Part shown: positions 25,522 through 32,364 of the stretch, piece after piece
Position numbering within the stretch: position 1 is the stretch's first letter
Layout: each line of letters starts with the position of its first letter
Source: Flavobacterium sp. W4I14
GTDB lineage: Bacteria; Bacteroidota; Bacteroidia; Sphingobacteriales; Sphingobacteriaceae
DNA length: 64,000 nucleotides
Direction of reading: 5' to 3'
NCBI GenBank assembly: GCA_030817875.1
Contig: JAUSZU010000001.1
Span: 5,332,001-5,396,000 of the forward strand
The notes under the pieces: generated by a model
Told to the model about the DNA's origin: nothing
The model's database searches: none
What the model saw: only the letters and a program-made list of their open reading frames with translations
Program-made: the position numbers and the translations under genes

Positions 25522-25779
25522 AGGTAATCTGATTTATAATGTAAGCAAAGTAAATACTTGTGATCCTTAAATAAAATATCAAAACAAATCTAAAGGACGA
25601 CTTTCTACTGGATTCTGTCAATGATAACGTAGTCGAAGGATCGTTTGGCAACGAAAACTGTAGGATAATCCAGGATCTGTCTCAGCAATGACGACGGTTG
25701 GCAATGAACTCAATAAACCCTCGAATGTCATTTTAACAATCTTTATCAAATAGAATAATAATTTAACAATGTCGTAACA

Positions 25780-25808
25780 TTTGTTTGATATACAGAGTCT
25801 TACCTTTG
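25780..25808 (+). promoter_or_regulatory. Bacteroidota-type promoter
   Basis: TTTG at 25780-25783 and TACCTTTG at 25801-25808, 17 bp apart, match the TTTG / TAnnTTTG consensus of Bacteroidota sigma-A promoters. It lies 18 bp upstream of a small ORF and 185 bp before the LpxH-like gene. Confidence 0.6.
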
Positions 25809-25826
25809 TAATGTAAATCAGATGAT

Positions 25827-25922
25827 ATGTTAGAATCATTCTTTGCTGTATGCTTATTAATTGTTGTACTTTATTTCTTTAGCCCCTTTGAGGTAAAACT
25901 CGATGAGGAAGAGGAGTGGTAA
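25827..25922 (+). CDS. Small single-pass membrane protein (31 aa)
   Basis: ATG at 25827 begins MLESFFAVCLLIVVLYFFSP, then an acidic tail ending KLDEEEEW and a TAA stop. It has one hydrophobic helix followed by Glu/Asp residues. A good promoter stands 18 bp upstream, and the LpxH-like gene follows after 71 bp. Nothing is known about such a protein. The combination of promoter, composition and clean stop supports it, but I have no homology evidence. Confidence 0.45.
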   Translation: MLESFFAVCLLIVVLYFFSPFEVKLDEEEEW

Positions 25923-25993
25923 CACAGCTAATTTATCTCTGAACTGCTTTAATCGAGCGGTAATAAGACTCTTCCCCCTAAAATTTCCCGTTT

Positions 25994-26848
25994 ATGGATA
26001 AAAGAAATGTCGATGTAGTCGTAATATCCGATGTACATTTAGGTACCTATGGTTGCCATGCAAAAGAACTTCTAAAATATCTAAAGAGCATAAAACCCAA
26101 AACACTGATCTTAAATGGCGATATCATCGATATCTGGCAGTTTAGCAAAAGTTATTGGCCAGAATCGCACATGAAGGTGATCCGTAAACTGATGAAATTC
26201 GTATCGGAGGGGGTTCGGGTTCACTACCTGACAGGAAATCATGATGAGATGCTCCGCAAATTCGATGGCATGGAAATGGGTACTTTCCATCTTCAGAATA
26301 AGTTAATTTTAGAGCTTGACGGTAAAAAGGCATGGTTCTTTCATGGCGATGTTTTTGATGTTACCATGCAGCACTCTAAATGGCTGGCTAAACTTGGTGC
26401 GGTTGGCTATGATACACTGATCCTCATTAATAGTTTTGTAAACTGGGTACTTACCGCATTTGGGCGGGAGAAGATGAGCTTCTCGAAAAAGATCAAAGCC
26501 AAATTTAAAGATGCGGTTAAGTTCATCAATAGTTTTGAGCAAACTGCGGCAGAACTGGCCATCGAAAAAGGGTATCAGTACGTAGTTTGCGGTCATATTC
26601 ACCAGGCTGAGCAACGCGAAATTGCCACAGAAGATGGAAAAGTGATTTACCTGAACAGTGGGGATTGGGTAGAAAGTTTAACCGCTTTAGAGTATGAAAA
26701 TAAAAACTGGACGGTTTTTAAGTACGAACATCAACATTTTACGAAAGACGAATTGGATGAAGGAATCCTTTCTGATGCCGAGGATTTAAAAAGTAAACTG
26801 GACATAAATATTCTTTTACAGAATATAAAATATGAAATTGCCCAATAA
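25994..26848 (+). CDS. UDP-2,3-diacylglucosamine diphosphatase-like metallophosphoesterase
   Basis: 284 residues with all calcineurin-type metal motifs: ISDVHLG with Asp13 and His15, NGDIIDIW with Asp43, GNHDE at about 81-85, WFFHGDVFD, and CGHIHQAE near residue 200. The closest role is the LpxH step of lipid A synthesis, hydrolysis of UDP-2,3-diacyl-GlcN to 2,3-diacyl-GlcN-1-phosphate at the inner membrane. It is longer than E. coli LpxH (about 240), with an insert at 130-165 (SFVNWVLTAFGREKMSFSKK) often found in Bacteroidota homologues. A glycosyltransferase follows 20 bp downstream, likely in the same operon. Confidence 0.8.
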   Translation: MDKRNVDVVVISDVHLGTYGCHAKELLKYLKSIKPKTLILNGDIIDIWQFSKSYWPESHMKVIRKLMKFVSEGVRVHYLTGNHDEMLRKFDGMEMGTFHLQNKLILELDGKKAWFFHGDVFDVTMQHSKWLAKLGAVGYDTLILINSFVNWVLTAFGREKMSFSKKIKAKFKDAVKFINSFEQTAAELAIEKGYQYVVCGHIHQAEQREIATEDGKVIYLNSGDWVESLTALEYENKNWTVFKYEHQHFTKDELDEGILSDAEDLKSKLDINILLQNIKYEIAQ

Positions 26849-26868
26849 TTTTAGATATTCGGGCATAA

Positions 26869-27858
26869 ATGAAGATACTTTACGCAATACAGGGAACAGG
26901 TAACGGTCATATCAGTAGGGCGAGGGAAATTATTCCTTTACTTCAGCAGTATGGCGAATTGGATATTTTGGTAAGTGGAACACAGGCCGATGTGAAACTC
27001 AGTCAGCCTGTAAAATATCAATTGCATGGTTTCAGTTTTATCTTTGGGAAAAAAGGTGGTGTAGACCATTTTAAAACATGGCTGAACATGAATCTCTTCC
27101 GTTTTAGAAAAGATATGAAACAGCTGCCGTTGAAAGATTACAACCTTATCGTTAACGATTTTGAACCCGTAAGCGCCTGGGCCTGTAAACTGCAGGGGAT
27201 AGAATGTGTATCATTGAGCCATCAGGCTGCATTTAAATCTAAAAAAGTACCCCGTCCAAGAACTTTAGATTGGGGGAAACTGATCTTGAGCCGCTATGCG
27301 CCTACCAAATATCACATTGGCTTTCATTTCGACCGTTACGATACTTTTATCCATACCCCGGTAATCAGGGCAGAGATCCGGAATCTGAAAAGTGAAAATT
27401 TAGGACATTATACGGTATATCTTCCAGCCATTGACGATAAACGTTTGGTAAAGCTTTTCACACAGCTTCCTGAGGTTACCTGGCAGGTTTTTTCTAAACA
27501 CAGTAAAGTTGCCTATCAGGAAGGGAATGTTTTTGTGGAGCCTGTTAACAACGAAAAATTTAATAAAAGCCTGGCCACCTGTGAAGGTTTGTTTACCGGT
27601 GGCGGTTTCGAAGGACCTGCTGAAGCGCTTTATCTAAAGAAAAAACTGCTGGTGGCACCTATGCGTTTCCAGTTTGAACAACAATGTAATGCCTACGCCT
27701 TAAAACAGTTCGGTTTGCCTGTAATTTGGGGAAGTACCAGGAACTGGTTGCCAATTATCAAAAACTGGTTAGAAAACCCTCAACAACATGAGTTTAATTT
27801 TCCTGATGAAACAGCGCAGATCATTGACGATATGGTGAAGAAATACGCGAGGGTTTAG
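26869..27858 (+). CDS. Glycosyltransferase family protein (GT-B, MurG-like)
   Basis: 329 residues. The N-terminus ILYAIQGTGNGHISRAREII is the glycine-rich opening of GT-B enzymes of the MJ1255/Glyco_trans_1_3 type. The C-terminal donor-binding part has EGLFTGGGFEGPAEALYLKK followed by LVAPMRFQFEQQCNAYALKQ, resembling the G-G-x-x-x-x-x-E and Q-Q-x-x-N motifs of nucleotide-sugar binding. It is probably cytosolic and acts on an acceptor lipid. It sits directly behind the LpxH-like gene. The substrate is unknown. Confidence 0.8.
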   Translation: MKILYAIQGTGNGHISRAREIIPLLQQYGELDILVSGTQADVKLSQPVKYQLHGFSFIFGKKGGVDHFKTWLNMNLFRFRKDMKQLPLKDYNLIVNDFEPVSAWACKLQGIECVSLSHQAAFKSKKVPRPRTLDWGKLILSRYAPTKYHIGFHFDRYDTFIHTPVIRAEIRNLKSENLGHYTVYLPAIDDKRLVKLFTQLPEVTWQVFSKHSKVAYQEGNVFVEPVNNEKFNKSLATCEGLFTGGGFEGPAEALYLKKKLLVAPMRFQFEQQCNAYALKQFGLPVIWGSTRNWLPIIKNWLENPQQHEFNFPDETAQIIDDMVKKYARV

Positions 27859-27903
27859 TTCTGAATCTTCAGTCCTGAGTTCAAAGTCAATTTGCCTATG
27901 ATT

Positions 27904-27963
27904 TGTCATTCTGAGAGGTAATTTATTTTATAAAATTCAATAAATGACAGTTTATTTTAAAAA
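27904..27963. repeat. Intergenic repeat module TGTCATTCTGAG, copy 3
   Basis: TGTCATTCTGAGAGGTAATTT followed by TTATAAAATTCAATAAATGAC. It is related to the modules at 23775 and 24133 and precedes the second family-A repeat. Confidence 0.65.
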
Positions 27964-27981
27964 ATAAATCTCTCAGATTAT

Positions 27982-28084
27982 CGTCATTGCGAGAAAGCTT
28001 TTTCAGCGCCGACGAAGCAATCTTACAACGATCGCTACCAGCGTGCGCATTAAGATTGCTTCGTCGTTCCTCCTCGCAATGACG
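27982..28084. repeat. Palindromic repeat family A (CGTCATTGCGAG), copy 2
   Basis: Arms CGTCATTGCGAG (27982-27993) and CTCGCAATGACG (28073-28084), with inner GACGAAGCAATCTTA and TAAGATTGCTTCGTC arms. It is followed by a degenerate copy of the TCATTGATAATGTAGTCCAA module. The rest of the 489-bp gap (27859-28347) is repeat debris; I see no gene in it. Confidence 0.88.
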
Positions 28085-28347
28085 ACCTTTCTTTTAGAAT
28101 ATATCATTGATAATGTAGTCCAAGGATTTTTTGTAATGAATTTAGTCATTAGATCTACGTAAGTGGGCGTTAGTCGATTACTTGCATAGCGAAACTAGTT
28201 GATTATAATGGGTCTTCGACTCCGCTCAGACTGACAAAACTTTATGAGAGAGACAACTATATGCATCCCTGCTTTAGTCTTTAAGCTTTAGTCTTTCTGC
28301 TATACTGTTAAATTATTTTCTTTACTTTGCCTACTCTTTAAAAAGGC

Positions 28348-29328
28348 ATGATTAATCAGTTTAGAAAGCTAAATCCAATTAACCTCGTATTCTTGCTGGC
28401 ATACACATTCTTTTTGCGTATTGCCATTTTTCATGAAACGCACGATAAGCTAAACTTTGATTTTTTGGAGCCATTTGCCCGGTTATTGATCAATATAGAT
28501 TTAGACAATGCCTTTACGCCATATACCAATATTTTTATGGCAGCACTTTTGGTTTATATACAGGCTTTAATTTTCAATCGAGTTGTAAACAACCATAATT
28601 TATTGGCCAAACCCAGTTTCCTTCCAGGGCTGATGTTTATAACAGGAACAAGCCTGTTTATGCCTTTTATGATCCTGAGCCCGGCATTGTTATGTAACTT
28701 TCTGCTAATTTGGATTATAGATAAGTTTTTAAAACTGGGTAAAAGTGCGAACTCCATTACCACTGTTTTCGATATCGGGATGATTATTGGGGTTGGAACA
28801 TTGATCTATTTTCCATTTATGACAATGTTGCTTATGATCTTTTTAGCACTGTTGCTTTTTAGATCATTTAACTGGCGCGACTGGGTAGCTGGCTTGATTG
28901 GCTTTATTACGGTTTTCTTTTTTCTGGCCGTATTTTATTATTGGAATGATAATTTAAGCTCGTTTTATCAGATATGGAAACCGTTAGGCAATAAGTTTCC
29001 TTCGGTTTTTAAAATCAACTATAACGATTACCTGGTGCTGATCCCGGTAACAGTAATTATCATACTGGCATCACTACAGCTCCGGGAAAATTTCTTCAGA
29101 AGCTTTATCAGTACACGGAAAAGTTTTCAGCTGTTGTTTTTCATGTTTATTATTTCTGCAGCTAGTTTTTACCTCAAACCCGATTTCAGGACCTGGCATT
29201 TTTTGCTGTGTGTACCGCCGGGATCGGTACTGTTGGCATACTATTTCAGCAATGCCAAAAAACGTTGGTTTTACGAAACACTGTTCATTTTATTTGTGCT
29301 TTCGATACAGTATTTTCTTTTTGTTTAA
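28348..29328 (+). CDS. DUF6427 family membrane protein
   Basis: 326 residues with eight or nine transmembrane helices and short loops. Typical family segments are NPINLVFLLAYTFFLRIAIF at the N-terminus, FNRVVNNHNLLAKPSFLPGL with the conserved N-x-L-x-x-x-x-x-L-P-x-L, and FRSFNWRDWVAGLIG. DUF6427 proteins are Bacteroidota-specific and have no known function. The gene stands alone; 155 bp separate it from coaX. A TAGCTTTG box at 29372-29379 could be the coaX -7 element, but I do not see a good -33 partner. Confidence 0.78.
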   Translation: MINQFRKLNPINLVFLLAYTFFLRIAIFHETHDKLNFDFLEPFARLLINIDLDNAFTPYTNIFMAALLVYIQALIFNRVVNNHNLLAKPSFLPGLMFITGTSLFMPFMILSPALLCNFLLIWIIDKFLKLGKSANSITTVFDIGMIIGVGTLIYFPFMTMLLMIFLALLLFRSFNWRDWVAGLIGFITVFFFLAVFYYWNDNLSSFYQIWKPLGNKFPSVFKINYNDYLVLIPVTVIIILASLQLRENFFRSFISTRKSFQLLFFMFIISAASFYLKPDFRTWHFLLCVPPGSVLLAYYFSNAKKRWFYETLFILFVLSIQYFLFV

Positions 29329-29483
29329 CCTTTTTTAACAAATAACTAGAGCGAAACTTGACAAAGATTAATAGCTTTGTGCATGATTTTAGAATTAAAG
29401 CTTTTTTAGTTTTAATCAAGATGGATAAAAAATGGGGTCATTGGAATTTCTAAGAACATATTATTTGCAGTGGGAGATTTTAA

Positions 29484-30218
29484 ATGCGTAGGCTAAGCAT
29501 TGATATTGGAAATTCTGCTGTGAAGGTTGCAGTTTTTGCAAATAAGGAAATTATTCATCATCAGCGTTTCAATAAAATTGGGATACTTGATCTGGCTCAA
29601 TTGATTGAGAAGTTTTCGCCAGCGAAATCCATCATCAGTAGTGTTAACCAGGAAGTTGGACCATTAGAAGTATTTTTAAAAAAGCATACCGAGTATATCC
29701 GTTTTTCAACCATGTTGACGAACGGCGTACAAAATAGATATAAAACACCAGTTACTTTAGGATTAGATAGATGGGCTGCTATTTTGGGTGCAAATGGCTT
29801 ACATCCAACAAATGCAAGTTTAGTGGTTGATGCGGGCACCTGTATTACTTACGATGTTTTAAGTAGCACGAAGGAATATTTTGGTGGAAGCATAAGCCCT
29901 GGCATTAAAATGCGGTTTAAGGCTGTACACGAATTTACTGGCCGTTTGCCTTTGGTGGAGTGGGATGCAAATGAGGCTATTGTGGAAGGTACTGATACCC
30001 AATCGGCAATCAAGAACGGTGTTTTACAAGGAATAATAAACGAAATTGAAGGCTTTATTGCCCTAAATAATAAAAAAGAAAGTGCTCTGAAGGTAATTAT
30101 AACGGGAGGTGATGCTAATTTTTTGTATAAACAATTACAAAACAGCATCTTTGCGCCTCAAATTATAAAAGATCCTTACTTAGTATTAAAAGGATTAAAT
30201 GAAGCTATTGCAGATTAA
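29484..30218 (+). CDS. coaX: Type III pantothenate kinase
   Basis: 244 residues, normal for CoaX. It phosphorylates pantothenate in the first step of coenzyme A synthesis. The ASKHA-fold phosphate-1 motif is SIDIGNSAVKVAVF. The monovalent-cation and phosphate-2 region is VVDAGTCITYDVL, the adenosine-binding GGSISPGIKMRF follows, and LGLDRWAAILGA supplies the pantothenate-binding Asp-Arg. It is the first gene of an envelope operon with an outer-membrane protein (1 bp gap) and lptC. Confidence 0.95.
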   Translation: MRRLSIDIGNSAVKVAVFANKEIIHHQRFNKIGILDLAQLIEKFSPAKSIISSVNQEVGPLEVFLKKHTEYIRFSTMLTNGVQNRYKTPVTLGLDRWAAILGANGLHPTNASLVVDAGTCITYDVLSSTKEYFGGSISPGIKMRFKAVHEFTGRLPLVEWDANEAIVEGTDTQSAIKNGVLQGIINEIEGFIALNNKKESALKVIITGGDANFLYKQLQNSIFAPQIIKDPYLVLKGLNEAIAD

Positions 30219-30219
30219 A

Positions 30220-31512
30220 ATGTACAAAAGAATAAATTATATTGCAGCCATACTCGTTCTAGTTTGTGGTTTAAGTGCTGAGGCACAGGTTACCACTTCA
30301 TCACCATATTCAAGATATGGACTTGGAAATATAAAGGGATCTTTGTTGCCCCAGCTTAGAGCAATGGGTGGAATTTCTACCGCAGTAGGTAAAGTAACAG
30401 GGTTCAATTATATTAATATGCAAAACCCTGCATCTTATGCCGGAATATCTTTAACTACCATTGATGTGGGAATGAGTGCTGGTTTAACCAATCTTTCGCG
30501 AAACAATTTAAGCGAAACGAGTTTCAATTCTACTTTTAGTCATTTGGCATTTGCCGCTCCGGTTACCAAAAGATCAGCCTTGAGTTTTGGTATTTTGCCT
30601 TACTCAGATTTGGGTTATTCTTACAGAAACACCACCAAAGTTGACACCACCACTTTAGATCAGCTTTATGAAGGCGAAGGCGGCTTATCAAAGGCTTATT
30701 TAGGTTATGGTTATCGTTTTGGCGATCATTTAAGGATTGGTGGTAACTTAGAATATATTTTTGGTAACCTCCAAACTACCCGGGCTACCGAATTTCAATC
30801 AGTAGGGGCTTATAACGCTAAACTTCAAAATAAAAATAGTGTTGGTGGTATAAATTACTCTTATGGCATTCAGTACGATTTTAATATCGGTAAGAAAACA
30901 ATTATGACCCTGGGTTATTCTGGAAGTACTTCTGGAAAAATAAATTCAACGCAAACTTCTTTTGCTACGTTCTACACAAGAGATCAAAGTGGTAATGAAA
31001 ACCCTGCAGCCGATACGTTAAATATCACGAATAACGGAAAATCTAATCTTACCTTGCCATTAACGCACAATTTTGGGATCTCTATCCAGGAAAATGATAA
31101 GTGGATGATTGGTGCCGATTTTAGAATGAGTAAATGGTCTGCAACAAGTATCAATAATGTAAGTCAAGGTTTGCAAGATAGCTGGGGAGCATCGCTCGGC
31201 GGCCAATGGACACCAGATGCATTTTCTTACAACAGTTATATGAAACGTGTAGATTATCGCCTTGGTGTTAATTACGATAAAACTTATATCAAAATCGGCA
31301 ATCAGGATATCAAACAAATGGGTGCATCGTTAGGTTTTGGCTTCCCGTTGCCTACTGCTAACGGTGGTACAGCATTTTATAAAATCAACTTTACAACCGA
31401 GTTCGGACAAAGGGGAACGTTAAGCGATAATCTTGTTAAAGAGAAGTTTATTAATTTCCATTTAGGCTTTACCTTAAACGATACCTGGTTCCGTAAGTAC
31501 CGTGTAGACTAA
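30220..31512 (+). CDS. Outer membrane beta-barrel protein downstream of coaX (FadL-like)
   Basis: 430 residues from the ATG at 30220, which lies 1 bp after the coaX stop. An upstream in-frame ATG at 30199 would overlap coaX. Signal peptide MYKRINYIAAILVLVCGLSAEA. The mature N-terminus SSPYSRYGLGNIKGSLLPQL and the N-P-A-S-Y-x-G motif (MQNPASYAGISLTTIDVGMS) resemble FadL/TodX-type barrels. The remainder is alternating beta strands ending in LGFTLNDTWFRKYRVD with a C-terminal strand. The coaX-OMP-lptC order is conserved in Bacteroidota and suggests a role in outer-membrane biogenesis, not only in fatty-acid uptake. Confidence 0.8.
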   Translation: MYKRINYIAAILVLVCGLSAEAQVTTSSPYSRYGLGNIKGSLLPQLRAMGGISTAVGKVTGFNYINMQNPASYAGISLTTIDVGMSAGLTNLSRNNLSETSFNSTFSHLAFAAPVTKRSALSFGILPYSDLGYSYRNTTKVDTTTLDQLYEGEGGLSKAYLGYGYRFGDHLRIGGNLEYIFGNLQTTRATEFQSVGAYNAKLQNKNSVGGINYSYGIQYDFNIGKKTIMTLGYSGSTSGKINSTQTSFATFYTRDQSGNENPAADTLNITNNGKSNLTLPLTHNFGISIQENDKWMIGADFRMSKWSATSINNVSQGLQDSWGASLGGQWTPDAFSYNSYMKRVDYRLGVNYDKTYIKIGNQDIKQMGASLGFGFPLPTANGGTAFYKINFTTEFGQRGTLSDNLVKEKFINFHLGFTLNDTWFRKYRVD

Positions 31513-32084
31513 TGAATTTAAGGACATTTTTATATGGTCTGTTTCTGGTGTTGCCTTTTTTTCTGGCTTCCTGTGGAGACGACGATCTAAAAAATGCCAG
31601 TTCAGTTTCGCCTAATAAAGTAATCCTGTCCAGGGATAGGACCATCGGTGTCGATATCACCTACAGTGATTCGGCCAGAATTAAGGCTAAGGGTTATGCG
31701 CCGATAATGGATAAGGTTACGCCTTCGAACGGAAGTGCTTATCAGGAAATGATTAAGGGTGTAAATATCGATTTTTATAACCCTAATGGAACCATTGATG
31801 GAAACCTGGTTTGCGATTACGCCATTAGGAAGGATAATGAGCTTAAAACCGAATTCAGGAAAAATGTAGTCGTAAAAAACAGTAAAGGCGATACTTTCTC
31901 TTCGCAGGAGCTGATTTGGGATGAGTCGAAAAAGATTTTTTATTCCAATCAACGGGTATATGTGAAAGGAGTAGATGGAAGCATAGGCGAAGGAATCAAC
32001 TTTAAAGCGCCGCAGGATTTTAGTACCTATGAAATGGACAGCGGAAACGGTGAGCTGAACATGAAGGAAGGCGTAGCGCCTTAG
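31512..32084 (+). CDS. lptC: LPS export ABC transporter periplasmic protein LptC
   Basis: 190 residues. It overlaps the preceding stop by one base (TAATG). The N-terminus is a lipoprotein signal (FFLASC, lipidated Cys21), where proteobacterial LptC has a transmembrane anchor. The mature part is a beta-jellyroll with GVDITYSDSARIKAKGYAPI, NPNGTIDGNLVCDYAIRK and the typical DTFSSQELIWDESKKIFYS. LptC passes LPS from LptB2FG to LptA. The PpiD-like gene follows after 280 bp. Confidence 0.88.
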   Translation: MNLRTFLYGLFLVLPFFLASCGDDDLKNASSVSPNKVILSRDRTIGVDITYSDSARIKAKGYAPIMDKVTPSNGSAYQEMIKGVNIDFYNPNGTIDGNLVCDYAIRKDNELKTEFRKNVVVKNSKGDTFSSQELIWDESKKIFYSNQRVYVKGVDGSIGEGINFKAPQDFSTYEMDSGNGELNMKEGVAP

Positions 32085-32108
32085 TCGCAATGTATAAATG
32101 ATGAAATG

Positions 32109-32240
32109 AGTGAATGATTGAATGTTTAAATGGATTTATTCAAATCCTTCAATAGCTCTATCATTCAATCATTCACTAATTTCGTCATTCAATAATTCTC
32201 GTCATTCAATCACTCAAAATTCTGTCATTCAATCATTAAA
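32109..32240. repeat. TCATTCAAT repeats with a 16-bp inverted pair
   Basis: AGTGAATGATTGAATG (32109-32124) and its exact reverse complement CATTCAATCATTCACT (32162-32177) are followed by three more GTCATTCAAT copies up to 32240. The tract lies between lptC and the PpiD-like gene. Such iterated TCATTCAATCA sequence is probably replication-slippage material. A similar AATGACCAATGA tract precedes rfbA at about 39195-39235. Confidence 0.7.
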
Positions 32241-32364
32241 ACTGGGCTTGTATTTGCTTAAAAATTAAACACTTGATAAATAAAATTTTGTGTTTTCTTT
32301 TTTAAGGCAAATTTGTATCTTGCGCCCTCTTAAAAAAGAACTAAATAAATTTATAAAGTATAAT

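Larger units (their letters stand above)
24303..25597 (-). mobile_element. IS110-family insertion sequence with resolvable ends, inserted in a family-B repeat
   Basis: About 1.3 kb. Rejoining the flanks at a shared GA dinucleotide (TC on the element's sense strand; 24301-24302 and 25596-25597) restores a continuous repeat, GTCGAGAT-GA-CGACTTTCTA. This matches the ends of repeat copies at 16196-16322 and 23857-23951 plus their downstream modules. The element therefore has one transposase gene, a short right end (24303-24323) and a long noncoding left end (25347-25597) carrying the candidate bridge RNA. There are no terminal inverted repeats, as expected for IS110 proper. The single-dinucleotide junction fits IS110 recombination. 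Confidence 0.8.

Noticed and set aside
24303..25597. An IS1111-type element with terminal inverted repeats
   Set aside because: The 13-bp inverted repeat at 25450-25521 lies inside the left end with both arms on the same side of the transposase gene, so it is an RNA stem and not a terminal repeat.
25618..25839. 73-codon minus-strand frame opposite the promoter of the miniprotein
   Set aside because: It runs through a repeat module and across the promoter; the composition is not protein-like.
23857..28084. CRISPR array
   Set aside because: The repeated blocks are few, unequally spaced, palindromic and scattered between genes, with no cas genes in the window.
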